From assembly GCA_038373885.1 (NCBI GenBank), contig JAWZYV010017493.1:1302001-1366000 (forward strand): DNA of 64,000 nucleotides. The letters run 5' to 3'. Origin of the DNA: Cheiracanthium punctorium (taxonomy: Eukaryota; Arthropoda; Arachnida; Araneae; Cheiracanthiidae). Each line of letters begins with the position of its first letter. Positions within the stretch are counted from its first letter, which is position 1. Below are positions 11,928 to 22,373 of this stretch, piece by piece. Below the pieces are notes generated by a model that made no database searches, had not been told where the DNA came from, and was given only the letters and a program-made list of their open reading frames with translations. Position numbers and translations under genes: made by a program.

Positions 11928-13009
11928 AACGCTATATGAGACAGTATCTAACTATATGAACTTTTAACATAAAGTCTGTTTATATAATTTCTATTAAGAT
12001 ATTGATTCTAAGTATTATCGTGAATATTTTTTTATTGTGCTCAATGCTGATGGGTGCTCACTTTGTAAATTAAACATAATTTTTAGTAAATTTAGTTTAA
12101 TTTCGTTTACATAAACTGAATTATAAATATTTATGATAGTTTACGTCATAAGTAACTTTAGTAAACTTATGAAAACTAATTTGAAATGCTACCAGGCTGT
12201 AAAAAGAAACTTTTCCAAGAATTGATGTAACACTGGGAGATTTATCATAATATTCTTTTATCTACGTGAGTAATATACTGAGTTACTGCAAAGTAATATT
12301 ATCTAAAACGAGTTAGCTTTCAATTTTATTAATGATTTATATTTTCATTGAATTAGCATTTCAATGGCTGTTTCATCCTTTTAATTTTTTTCCTATATGG
12401 CTCATTAACATTTTCATGTTAGAAAACAATTAAACATAAAATAACAAGGATAACACGTTTTCACCGGTCTTTGAACATCTGCTAAGAAAAATTAGTTATA
12501 AATAGCTGTATTGTGTTTTCTAAGCTATTAATTAAATGTGAGTATTGTTAACACATTTAGTCTTGTGTTTGTATGCGTCTATGATGAATTGAATTAAAAA
12601 TTCATTGATGAAACCACTTTCGAAGAATAAAATAACATTATTATCCTTACGATACCTTAACAATGTAATATATAAAACTTACAAATGTTAATTTCTTTTG
12701 TAATATTTATTTATACGGACTATTAGTTAAGAAGACGTGTTTTTTCCTTTAATTAAGTCTTTCCTTTAAATATTAAATGGAACTTGAAGATTTTAAGATA
12801 TTTGAATTCATTTTCGTCGATCTAGGGTTTTGTTATACTTCTTAAAAGGGTTTAATAAATTTGAAAATTTTAAAACAATAGAAAAATATCTTTAAAATGC
12901 TTCAATAAACAAACATCTCAGTTCGTGTGAATACATAATGGCTTTTTGTGGTCTCTAATCAACAAGCTTTCTAAGCTTCTTTGGTTTTATTCATACTTCC
13001 CATATAGCA
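11928..13009. other. AT-rich stretch, no feature recognised
   Basis: No open frames, repeats with structure or RNA signals were found on either strand. Confidence 0.6.
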
Positions 13010-13415
13010 CTGTGACGTCGTACCATGTATGCATGCTGGTCACACTGTGTGATTTCATATAACAGTATTTCATGTCATTACTACTTTCATACTAATACTT
13101 CATATGACAGCCTATACACTTAAGTTGCAGAACATTGTGGCGACAGAGAAATAGCTGCCAAGGATAGTTTATGTAACGTCATATGGTGAACATCATGGGC
13201 ATCATAGTGACCACATGGACGTCTCTGCAACATTAGATGTCTGTCAAACTGTGACAGCACATTGCGACTAATTATCAGATAGTTGCGATGTCACTCTGTA
13301 TGCTCACATGTTCGACACTAATAGAACGTCACAGAAGTTGTACATTTACTTCACATTTGTAATGCGACGAACCTGGCGAAATGTAACGTCGATCGCTATA
13401 AAGTCACTGCCACAC
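13010..13415. repeat. GTCAC/GACGTC-rich degenerate repeat block
   Basis: Over 400 bp the words GTGAC, GTCAC, ACGTC and their complements recur in both orientations, for example CTGTGACGTCG, TGGTCACACTGTG, GTGACCACATGGACGTC, AACTGTGACAGCAC and GAACGTCACAG. The base composition is less AT-rich than the flanks. There is no open frame. It directly precedes the TTTGTT/AACAAA array and may be the terminal part of the same unknown element. Confidence 0.45.
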
Positions 13416-13430
13416 TGAAAAAAAATGTAT

Positions 13431-13730
13431 TGTTGAATCAGCAAAAATTTTGTTAAATCAACAAAATCTCCGTTTGAAAGAGCTCCCACGAAAGTTTTGT
13501 TAAATTAACAAAATTATTTTGTTAAAATTATTTGGTTATTTCAACAAAGTATTTTGTCAATTTAACCTACAAATTTCGTTAAAATAAACAAATGTTTTGT
13601 TATTTAACCAAACTTTTTGTTAATTGGTTCATTTGTTTAAAAAAAACCAAATTATTTGTTTGAATTTACAATTTTCTTTCTTTGTTTACTGGTATGTTCC
13701 AAGATCATTTAACAAAACTATTTTGTTGAT
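13431..13730. repeat. Quasi-palindromic TTTGTT...AACAAA array, left block
   Basis: About ten degenerate units of the form ATTTTGTTAAATCAACAAAA follow each other. Each unit is nearly self-complementary, so the DNA could form a series of small hairpins or act as repeated protein-binding sites. A related block lies at 18517-18690, beyond the Helitron and the hAT element. The two may be the ends of one element later split by insertions. No known family was recognised. Confidence 0.6.
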
Positions 13731-13905
13731 TTTATTCACATTATTTTTAAAACCCATATTTTAAACCCATGTTATTTTTTAAACCCATAAATAGTTGGTT
13801 GAAAGTTTCAGAGGTAAAACTGATGGATTATCTATTCTTAAAAATTTGCATTTTTTTTGAGTGCTTTCATATATCTACAAGTTTAATTTTATCAACTTCA
13901 ACGTC

Positions 13906-13907
<2 letters not shown>

Positions 13908-13944
<37 letters not shown>
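13908..13944 (+). repeat. Poly-T run, 37 bases
   Basis: An uninterrupted T tract. It could be the reverse complement of a retroposed poly-A tail, but no retroposon body was recognised next to it. Confidence 0.9.
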
Positions 13945-13947
<3 letters not shown>

Positions 13948-14692
13948 CCGCCTAAGACAAAGTTAGACAGATTATTCAAAATTCATGATGAGTGTGTTTT
14001 TCTCTAATACAGTCACTTTCAAAATAATTTAATGCCTAAATTTTGGGAATATTTACCTCTTACACATGAAAACAACCAATATGTATCGGTAAAAAAAAAG
14101 CGTTTCTTCTGAGACGTCAAAATAACCGTTACCCGTAAATTTAGGTAGGTATGCACACAAATGAATTATTTAAAATGAGCGAAACATTGTTTATGAATAT
14201 TGAATGCAAAATTTGATAAACTAAGCATGCTGAAAATACTTTGCAAGAATATTAAAAATATGAAGGAATTTCCTCCGCATAAGACATGAGCTATCCATTT
14301 TGATTATCTCTAATATATAAAATTCTCCTGTCACAGTGTTAGTCACCTAACTCCTCCGAAACCACTCGAGCAATTTTAATGAAATTTTCTATGTATATTC
14401 GTTAGGTCATAGAATAGGTTTTTAACTATGTCTCATACCCCTAAGTCATAAGGGCGGTCCACCCCAAAATGTTTAGCCCCCGAGTGCTATTAATTTCAAT
14501 CAGGATTTCTGTGTAGACATTAGCGTGTCGAATCACTTTTTAAATGCGTTTGCCAGACAATGTGGAGAGGGGGGGGAGTTAATAAACTGTTGAAAGTCGC
14601 ACAAGGTTTGCAATTTTTGATAATTGATCGCTAAATGTGGTGCCAAAACGCGACAATTTATTATAAATATATTTCGCGTATAGTTAGAAAAC

Positions 14693-15629
14693 GCCTGGCG
14701 TATATTGTAAAAGAGTTTTATTAGGCGATTTTAATATAGATTTCTATTCCGAAGAAGTGCTCTGTGGAACAAGAAAGGAAAACACGGTACACTCATGGAT
14801 TACGATGGCCATTCCAAACAGCATTTAAAATGTCTTTGCGGTATAGTTGGAATATGCCTACAGGAAGAATATGCCTGGCGAAGATTGTAAAACAGTTTCA
14901 GTAGGCGATTTTAAGATAGATTTCGATTCCAAAGATGTGTTTTATGGTACAAGAAAGAGTTGATTCCTATTTTAACGCCCCCACTCTCGCCAACCTAAAA
15001 AATCCCCGTACTTTGGCGAGCTTTGCAGTCATGGGTCTCTGGGAGTTATGCACAACTTTCAACAGTACTTACGTATTATCCCGGCGGTCCGCCAAGACAA
15101 GCAAATTTTCACCAAGATAAATGCCGGGCACATGAAATTGTTGATGGTTTGGAATACGATTGGCAACGTATTTAAAATCTACGAAAAAGTAGTTTGGCGG
15201 AAGTGACCGCCGGGATAATACGTAAGTACCGTTTCAACGCACCCAAAAGAACTAGGTGATAACTAAAGTAAACAAACTAGCGATAAACGCGCCAGTTAAG
15301 GAATTTGAAGACATTTAATTATTAAAACTACATTAATTGGTAATCCAAAATAAATAAAAATGTAACGGAATGCTGTACTTACATGTTGTTCCAAATCGCC
15401 ATTTTAATTCTAAATTACGATTTCTACATAAATGCAAAAAATCGTCATGGTAACTGCATATGTTTAATCATCGCCTCATTGGTGAGAGTCGAGGCGTTAA
15501 AGAAGGAAACAATATATAAAACGGTGAAGTATATAGTTGTGATATACTTGGCGAAGATTGTAAAATAGTTTTAGTAGGCGATTTTAAGATAGATTTCGAT
15601 TCCAAAGATGGGTTTTATAAAATAAGGAA
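14693..15629 (+). repeat. Three ~85-bp internal direct repeats of the Helitron
   Basis: The segment from TGGCGAAGATTGTAAAA through TAGGCGATTTTAAGATAGAT to the AAGAAAG end occurs at 14693-14778, 14873-14957 and 15547-15629. The first two are 180 bp apart. The third lies beyond the nested MITE, so the array may originally have been more regular. It is non-coding as far as visible. Confidence 0.75.
15067..15229. mobile_element. Small TIR MITE nested in the Helitron
   Basis: GTACTTACGTATTATCCCGG at the left end is repeated as a reverse complement at the right end (CCGGGATAATACGTAAGTAC). The match covers about 25 bp without a mismatch and extends imperfectly through the GGCGG/CCGCC part. The total length is about 163 bp. 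There is no coding sequence. It lies between the second and third Helitron repeats. Confidence 0.75.
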
Positions 15630-15804
15630 GAAAAAATACAGCACAGTCATGAATAATGATAACACTTTCCCACTTAATGGAATAAGGACGAAAAATAGGG
15701 ACGACGCATAAATTATGATACGATTTTAATATATAGTACTATAGTGCGTATTTAAAATCTGAAAGTGTTTCAGATTTTCATCCTTTTTTTTTGGGGGGGG
15801 GGGC

Positions 15805-16016
15805 AAAATGTTTTATGGAATGACTATCAATAAGTCTCAAGGCCAAACTATGTTTGTTTGTGGATTAGATTTGAGCACGCCATGTTTTTCACACGGACAG
15901 TTATACGTGGCATGCTCTCGAGTGGGCAAACCATACAGTGGGCATCCAGTTTGTTTGTGTTATCTAAAGATGGGATAACAAAAAATATTGTATACTCTAT
16001 TGCGTTAAGGGATTGA
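15805..16016 (+). pseudogene. Helitron helicase (Rep/Hel) C-terminal fragment
   Basis: The frame from 15805 gives [20 protein letters not shown] then [18 protein letters not shown]. These are the late SF1B (PIF1-like) helicase motifs of Helitron RepHel proteins (NKSQGQT near residue 10; [11 protein letters not shown] near residue 38). After about GKPYSG the frame runs into a stop at 15976-15978. The family's terminal block continues in another frame as [16 protein letters not shown] and ends with TGA at 16014. One small indel near 15940 therefore breaks the gene. The Rep domain and helicase N-terminus are absent, so this copy is non-autonomous. Confidence 0.9.
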
Positions 16017-16263
16017 TATTATTTTTTAGTAAAATTATTGTAATTAGCGATATATATAAATTTAAAGAATAAATTACAATGAATTAAAAATATATGTTTG
16101 GTATTGTGTTATTTTTATATTCCAGCATCGTTCACAGCGCTCCATGCCTCTTCCACTCATATACCACATCCTCACAAACTTTCAATAAGTTAGTCATTTC
16201 TTTCTACTAAAATAATCCTAGGAATAATTTATATGGCAAAATAACGTTTGCCGGGTCAGCTAG

Positions 16264-16751
16264 TATTTATATATTATTTTATCACGAAGACAAATGCGGT
16301 TCTGGTAGTTTGTTTTCTTTGACAAATCTGGCATTGAGTTGTTTTAAACTATGCATCTACAGATAAAAGAATTAAAACAAAAAATGTAAATTTTAATGAA
16401 TAGGTACAATAATTAGACTTACTTCAGAAACTTTCGACTAACTCAGTAAATCGCTAGTCAATTAGTATATTTTGTATGTTGTTTTTTGTGTGGTCTGGGT
16501 TTTCTAGATTCGTTTACGTGAACGGCTTTGTACTTCTGAATATTCGTGGAATTAACTGGATAGAATTGCAAAAAACATTGCCACGGAGTTGAATCTATAC
16601 ATCAGTCAAAAGTAGTGAGTGCACAAAAAGATTAACGGGGGTCTTCCCGACCCTGGGGAAAAGGCACCAGGGCTTAAAAGCGAACGGTGTCCAGGATGAA
16701 AGAAATTTTATATAACCCTTAGTTCAACGTATTAATAAAACGGACGTTACT
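16264..16751. other. Short inter-element stretch
   Basis: It lies between the Helitron and the hAT-like element. A GC-richer patch (16629-16700, GGGGGTCTTCCCGACCCTGG) has small self-complementary words, and AATAAAA follows at about 16731. I do not recognise it; it may belong to the host element split by these insertions. Confidence 0.4.
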
Positions 16752-17016
16752 CAGGGTTGCCAGATCATAGTTTATGAAAATAGCCAAATGGCTTCTGAAA
16801 ATTAGCCAAAAATAGCCAAACTCGTGACTGCAGCGCCATCTTATGGATTTTTAATTAAGCTTTGCCGAATTTGAAATTTCTTACATGGGGGGGGGGGGGA
16901 GACATTCTATCAAAATCTTAAGGCATATGTTTAAAAATTCAAAGAGAAACTTCTATTTTCTGCTCTTGAATTTCGTACATGTTCAGCCCTCAAAGAAAAG
17001 CAAATTCGGTCATTAG

Positions 17017-17529
17017 TAAGGCGACCATATTTCTAAACGGTAATTTGGGGACAAATCAAGCATTGTCCTGGAATCTAAACAAAACTTGGGGACACTAGAA
17101 AATATTTTCGAGGACATAACATATTACCATGTACACACTCCAAAAAAAGTATTTGAGGGCAAGAACATTTTCGTACGTCAATTTCATATTTCAAGCATGG
17201 TTCTTCATGAAATGTGATTAATCATTAACAAACTGAAATGGGAAATTTGGGTCATAGTCGGATACTTTATTGAATGTCTGTACACGCTACACACACAATG
17301 ACAACAAACGTTTTCAGAGATCGAATTTCATTGTTTCTCTGAGTAAATGGCGTTTTTAGTTGGTTTATTTTTCTTATTTCTTCAGTTTTTTCTGAAAGAA
17401 ATAAACTAAACGGGAACTTTCAGGGAAAAAAAGTACAAATCTTTAAATTTGAGGACATTTGGGGACAAAGTGAAAAAAAATCTATATTTGGGGACTCTCC
17501 TCGAATTTCGAGGACGTATGGTCACCTTA
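17017..17529. mobile_element. hAT MITE with 8-bp target duplication
   Basis: It starts TAAGGCGACCATAT and ends ATATGGTCACCTTA-like (GTATGGTCACCTTA), so the ends are inverted. The 8-bp flanks are GTCATTAG (17009-17016) and GTCATAAG (17530-17537), 7 of 8 identical. Inside, TTGGGGACA and CGAGGACA words recur near both ends, as expected of subterminal repeats. At 513 bp it has no coding capacity. It is inserted inside the hAT-like element 16752-18421 and is thus the younger of the two. Confidence 0.85.
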
Positions 17530-17678
17530 GTCATAAGGCAAATGAACAAAATAGGTACATAATAATTTACTGAACAATCCCTCAGCTGTACAATAAATTC
17601 GTATGGACTGAGGAATTCTGTTTATATCAGTAAGATAGACAGGATTTTATTTTGAAGGTGGAGATCTGCAGCCCCACC

Positions 17679-17845
17679 CAGTGGCGTAGCCAAGAAATGG
17701 GGGGCTCTGGGGGTTAGCTCCCACCCGAAACTAGAGAGACAGACACGGCTAAGGGCATTTTTCGCTTATTTTATTGTAATTGATATATAGATGAGAAAAT
17801 TTTGCACCCCCCTAACCCGAAAATAAATCCTGGCTACGCCATTGG
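17679..17845. mobile_element. Small TIR repeat, GTGGCGTAGCCA family
   Basis: CAGTGGCGTAGCCAAGAA at the left and its complement TCCTGGCTACGCCATTGG at the right bound about 167 bp containing G and C runs. A second copy of the right end, CCTGGCTACGCTACTGG, occurs at about 17958-17974, so a partial duplicate lies downstream. CAGTGGCGTAGCCA ends are common in hAT-type repeats; no clear target duplication was seen. Confidence 0.65.
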
Positions 17846-18516
17846 CCACTCCTCCAAAATTCGACCCCTTTCTCTTTTGGTGAATTAAATTTATCTTATT
17901 GTTCTTGAATACTCTTACTTAGCTTAAAATTTTATACTCATCCCTCGACGAAATAAAATCCTGGCTACGCTACTGGCTAAGTAATGCAGTTGCCGCTCGA
18001 ATGATTGTGTATATAAACGCTTTGAGGTAGGCTACTCCCCCTTCTTTAAAAACAAAGGATTTGAACACGTATGGTCTATTTGCGTTCATCGCTTCCTTGC
18101 ATCCTGCTACATTACTATCCCCATCCTTTCCAAAGCTCTGACCCCACCTTCCTCTCTCAATCTCAGTGCTGGAATTGGTCGAGGTAACTGAATTTTCCTT
18201 CCTGCTCAGGTTAAAAGGGTTAGATAATTTCTTCAAAAAACTTAGTCAAATATGCTAAAAAAGTAGACCAAATTAGATAATATTAGGCAGTTTCTAGCAA
18301 TCGCAATAAAAATAGCCAAGAATTAGCCAAAATCAGGTTGGCTATTTTCTTTATAAATTTTCTAGCCGAGCGTGATCAAAAATAGCCAAATTGGCTAATA
18401 TTAGCCAAATCTGGCAACCGGGCGTTACTAACTGTTTTTGAAAATTCTAATTTGATCTTTCGTCTCCTTCTCACCGCCCATTTAAGCATGCGTAAATTGG
18501 TTGGACCAATCAGAAT

Positions 18517-18690
18517 CTTTCAACAATTTCAACGAAATGCCTTTGTTAGAATTAAAATTATTTTGTGAAATCGATTTGATTAGTTCAAACAAACTTTTAT
18601 TAAATCAACCAAAAAAATCTACCAAATTGTTTACCATTGTTAAATTCAACAAAAGACTTTTTTGCGTGCAACAAAATTGCTCTATAGGTC
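18517..18690. repeat. Quasi-palindromic TTTGTT...AACAAA array, right block
   Basis: Degenerate units such as CAACAATTTCAACGAAAT, CTTTGTTAGAATTAAAATTA, TTGTTAAATTCAACAAAAG recur. The composition is the same as in the block at 13431-13730. The 104-codon frame here (18501-18815) follows the low-complexity repeat and is not a credible gene. Confidence 0.5.
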
Positions 18691-18699
18691 TTCTTTCGC

Positions 18700-19655
18700 A
18701 TAAATATTTTCTTTTAATATTATGGTTGGTTAAACCACTAAAACAGAAGAAATTCTTTATTAAAAACTGGTTACAGGCATTGAAATTTTCTGGGCCATTC
18801 TGGTCTAGCACGTAGATATTAATAGCGTACCATTCCTCATTACTTTCCTAACTGTATTGTAAATCAAGTAAGAGTATTACACTTCACTGTATTCTATGCA
18901 AAACCTTCTTTTTTCACAAGACTCTCCCTCTAAATCCCCCTCTAATTTTTCACTCTTGCATCATGTTATTTCTCTCGCCTTCCAGAATTATTAGTCTGTT
19001 CGGTAACAAAAGCGAGGATCTCCCTAATGTGGAAACTTTCTCTTCTCCTTGACCTTAGCATAATACCTTGGAAATAATGGGACGATTTTTTTAAAAGAAG
19101 CAACGCCTTGCATTTTTGCTGGGGAAAATCCCGAGACTGTTTTCTGAGATATATTTATGCAGGTATTATTTAAAGCTTCTCAGAAGAATGTGAAATGTTG
19201 AAAATTTTGTGATAGAGTATGTTACTCCAACGTTTAACGTTTGTGTTCTATTTAAAGATGTTTGCACTGAATTAGTTAAAGCAAATTACCTTACATATAT
19301 ACTCAGTAACATACACTCTTGAAAATTCAATAGCTTATTGCTTCAGTCTGCCATGTTAAAGTTCAAAGTTTGTTTTGAATTTAAAATCAAGATAAAGGTG
19401 AAATCAAACATTCTTAAATAACAAAGTGGGGAGACACGATCACTGAATGCCGATTTAAACAAAATTTCGGGAACATTTAGCTTTTAAATCTTGTAATAAT
19501 TGACACCACTTGCTCTATACTCTTTGTGCAGGTATTTTTAAGAAATTGGGTGTTAAGCATTTGCGTGTCAGTGTAAGCATTAAGAGTAAAAATTTAAAGT
19601 GCATCATATTAAGAAATCCCAATTCTATTCGATGAACAGTTATCATCAATCTGTT
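18700..19655. other. AT-rich stretch, no feature recognised
   Basis: No gene, RNA or repeat with visible structure. Confidence 0.5.
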
Positions 19656-20172
19656 AACCTTTTAAAGCGCGGTTTCCTGTCGATGAGAACACAATGGAAT
19701 TTTCAACTGTTTTAATTCATGAAGGATAAATTTGATTTCAATAAAGTACTCAATTGTGGCATAGATACGTGAGAATCCTATACGTTTTAGCACATAATGT
19801 CCAGTAAAAATTATCAATTATTTGTAAAATTATAGTCGAAACTATATTTTATTTATGGGCCTCTGCTGAGAACTGTAGAATGTGATGAAAATGCATCGCG
19901 ATATAGAAGAACAATTCGATGGACTGGTCAAATAGACACACGCTGAAAAAGTGCAACAACTGCCATCGCTCAATCTACCAGCAACATGGCGGTCGATTGC
20001 GGCGTCTGCAGCCGCATAGCCAGCTGCGGCGCGATTGGCCATTTTATCAAGTGCCAAGTTCCTGGTAGTTAAATTGAGCGATGAAAATGGCAGCCTTTTT
20101 TTTAGCGTTGTACAATTGATCCAGTTGTTCGTCTGTATCAGTGTGAAACTGGTTGCTCTTCAAAGGGCTAGG
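19656..20172 (-). mobile_element. piggyBac-like foldback MITE, decayed reverse copy
   Basis: The left end TTAACCTTTTAAAGCGCGG (about 19656) corresponds to the right end of copy 1 read backwards. The sequence TTTTAGCACATAATGTCCAG corresponds to its subterminal region. The central palindrome is at about 19945-20100, with ACTACCAGCAACATGGCGG-like arms around a GC-rich loop. The right end is decayed (CTTCAAAGGGCTAG, about 20158-20172). It is the most diverged family member here. Confidence 0.6.
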
Positions 20173-20218
20173 CTTATCTCCCCCTTTCGCAAGCCGGCTT
20201 TTAACATTTACCAACAAG

Positions 20219-22000
20219 GTTGAAAAGTGTTTATGATTTTGGTTTGTCTGTCCGTCCGTGCTCTAAATCGCGTAAATATGCATCGATTTTTACAAAATTC
20301 ATATATGTTCTTAATATGTGTACCATGTACCCTATTGAAAATGGTGTATGTAGCATGTATAGTTCTCCTACAGGAGGATTCAAAAGATTTCGAATATATT
20401 ATGCTCTATGGCAGTCATTTTTTAAAGCGTATTTTAGAAATATTCAACTATTTGAAATGAAGCAAAATTGATAAATGTTATTAAGTATTGAAAGATAAAG
20501 CTTCCCATCGAAAATAGTGTTTTTATCGTTAATAGTTCTTCTACAGGTGTACTCAAAATACTTCCTATGCAAAACGGTCAATGGCAGTATAGAAACACAC
20601 ATCCATTTAAAGCACAGTAGTATCCCACTATCCATTTAAGGGGTTCTAACGCATTAACGGATTTACGTGGAGCAAAATTGCAAATTCTGATTTTTTAGCG
20701 CGTGGAACATTAACTGCCAGCCTTTAAAAGAATAAATTTCTTGCTCTCCGTGTTTGTGTGATACTGTTATGTTGCATAACAGGAATATTTTTATTTTTAA
20801 CACTTTCCAACAAGGTTGAAACGTGTTTATGATTTCGGTTTGTCTGTCTGTCCGTCCATGCTCTAACTCCCGTAAATATACATCGATTTCTAGGAAATTT
20901 ATATACGTTATTTCTATGTACTGTACCTTGTAACCTATTAAAAATAGTGTCTGCATCATAAATAGTTCTTCTTCAGGACTACTCAAAATATTTCCAATAC
21001 ATTACGGTCAATGGCAGTTTAGATACAGGCATCCATTTAAAGCACAATAGTATCCTACTATCTAATTAATTAATGATCTAACGACGATTACGTGCCTACC
21101 TCAAAAGTCTCCAATATTGGGAACTTTTGCGGCAAATCACCAAATATGGTACAATAAAACATGTTTCGAAAAATGAACCCATCTTCGCGATATTTTCATT
21201 ATTTGTCAGGAAATCAAAAAATACTTATTGTCATGATCTTAAGCTATGACAATTTCAATGAGAATTTTGAAAATTCGTTTCTCGCGCTCTAATTAACCGA
21301 TTTAATGTGTTGTGTTAAGACAAAGCTACGCAATTGTTATCTGCCTAGGAGGTGGGAGAGGAGGGGGGATTGGTTGGTAGGAGGAATTTTGAAGGGTTTC
21401 TAACGCACTAACCGATTTACAAACAACAAAACTGCAAACTTTGATTTTTTAGCGTGTGGAACATTAGTTTTAGATTGCTAATCTTTAAAAGAATATTTAT
21501 ATTTTCAATTTTCCGGCAAGACTGAGAGGTGTTTATGATTGCGATTTGTCTGTCCATTCCCTTCTGTCCACCGGTCCATGCTCTAACTGCCATACACATA
21601 CATCGATTAGTGTGAAAATCATATATGTTTCCTCTATGTACAGTATAATGTATACCCTATTGAAATGGTGTATGTAGCATTTATAGTTCTTTTATAGGAG
21701 CCAAAAGAAAAAAAAAAGTATCCAATACATCACGCTGTATGGTCAGTCATTCTTGAAAACGTATTTTAGAGATATTCGTTTTTTTTTTTTCAACGAATTA
21801 AATGTTGACATGTATGTTATTAAGGGTCACGAAATAATGTTACCGACCGAAGATAGCGTCTGTATTTTTAATAGTTCTTCTACAGGAACACTAAAAAATT
21901 TCCAATACATTACGATCTATGGCAATATAGAGACATTAATCCATTTCAAAAGCAGTACCATAAGTATAAAAATGTTTATAACAGTTTACCTCTTCAGTTA
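20219..22000 (+). repeat. Threefold tandem repeat, 600-700-bp unit
   Basis: A unit starting with TGTTTATGATTTCGGTTTGT, followed by TGTCCGTCC words and GCTCTAACT, occurs from 20229, 20824 and 21530 (spacings 595 and 706). Further matching blocks are ATAGTTCTTCTACAGG, CCAATACATTACG, CATCCATTTAAAGCA and GGTTCTAACGCATTAACGGA. Copies differ by many substitutions and indels. No unit keeps an open frame, so the short frames seen here are not genes. It may be a tandemly duplicated transposon end or a host segment. Confidence 0.75.
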
Positions 22001-22373
22001 AACGATTGGGGGTGGGGGGATTTAAAGCTCTTTTACAGGGTCTCGTAAAATTACATTTATAATGATAATACAATTTTTTTTAAGATTACCTCCAATATCT
22101 CGCCAGATTTAAGGACAATACATCGCCAAATTTGGAAGAACAATAGTGGTTGTCTGAAAGTGTTTTATAATCGATGCGTTTGGCAAAATTTATCATTCTT
22201 TCTTTTCCTCTCATTTTGCGACAAAATTAATTTTATATTGGTTAGTACAAAATTGGTTTTATATTAATAAACGAATTTCATCGTAGGTGCAGCGTAATTT
22301 TAACTTGATTAAACAGTTTGTTTATAAAATAAAGCCATATTTTCATCTAGGTTTATATACATTGAATAGTATA

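Larger units (their letters stand above)
14307..16263 (+). mobile_element. Helitron, deletion derivative
   Basis: The 5' end reads TCTCTAATATATAAAATTCT after an A (14306), and the 3' end reads GCCGGGTCAGCTAG before a T (16264). TC at the start, CTAG at the end and insertion between A and T are the defining features of Helitrons. The 3' part encodes the end of a Helitron helicase (15805-16016). The 1.96-kb length is far below that of an autonomous copy. The interior has a nested hairpin MITE (15067-15229) and three repeats of about 85 bp, two of them spaced 180 bp apart. Confidence 0.88.
16752..18421. mobile_element. hAT-like non-autonomous element
   Basis: The ends are CAGGGTTGCCAGAT (16752) and ATCTGGCAACC (ending about 18420), typical of hAT termini. 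The flanking 8-mers ACGTTACT (16744-16751) and GCGTTACT (18422-18429) match at 7 of 8 positions, fitting the 8-bp hAT target duplication. Both terminal regions repeat TAGCCAAA words many times, typical of subterminal transposase-binding repeats. There is no transposase gene. The body includes a complete smaller hAT MITE (17017-17529) and another TIR repeat (17679-17845). Confidence 0.8.

Noticed and set aside
18501..18815. 104-codon frame and its antisense frame
   Set aside because: Both lie on the TTTGTT/AACAAA array, which is low complexity and palindromic.
20663..20986. 107-codon minus-strand frame as a gene
   Set aside because: It spans the junction of two tandem-repeat units and is not open in the other units.
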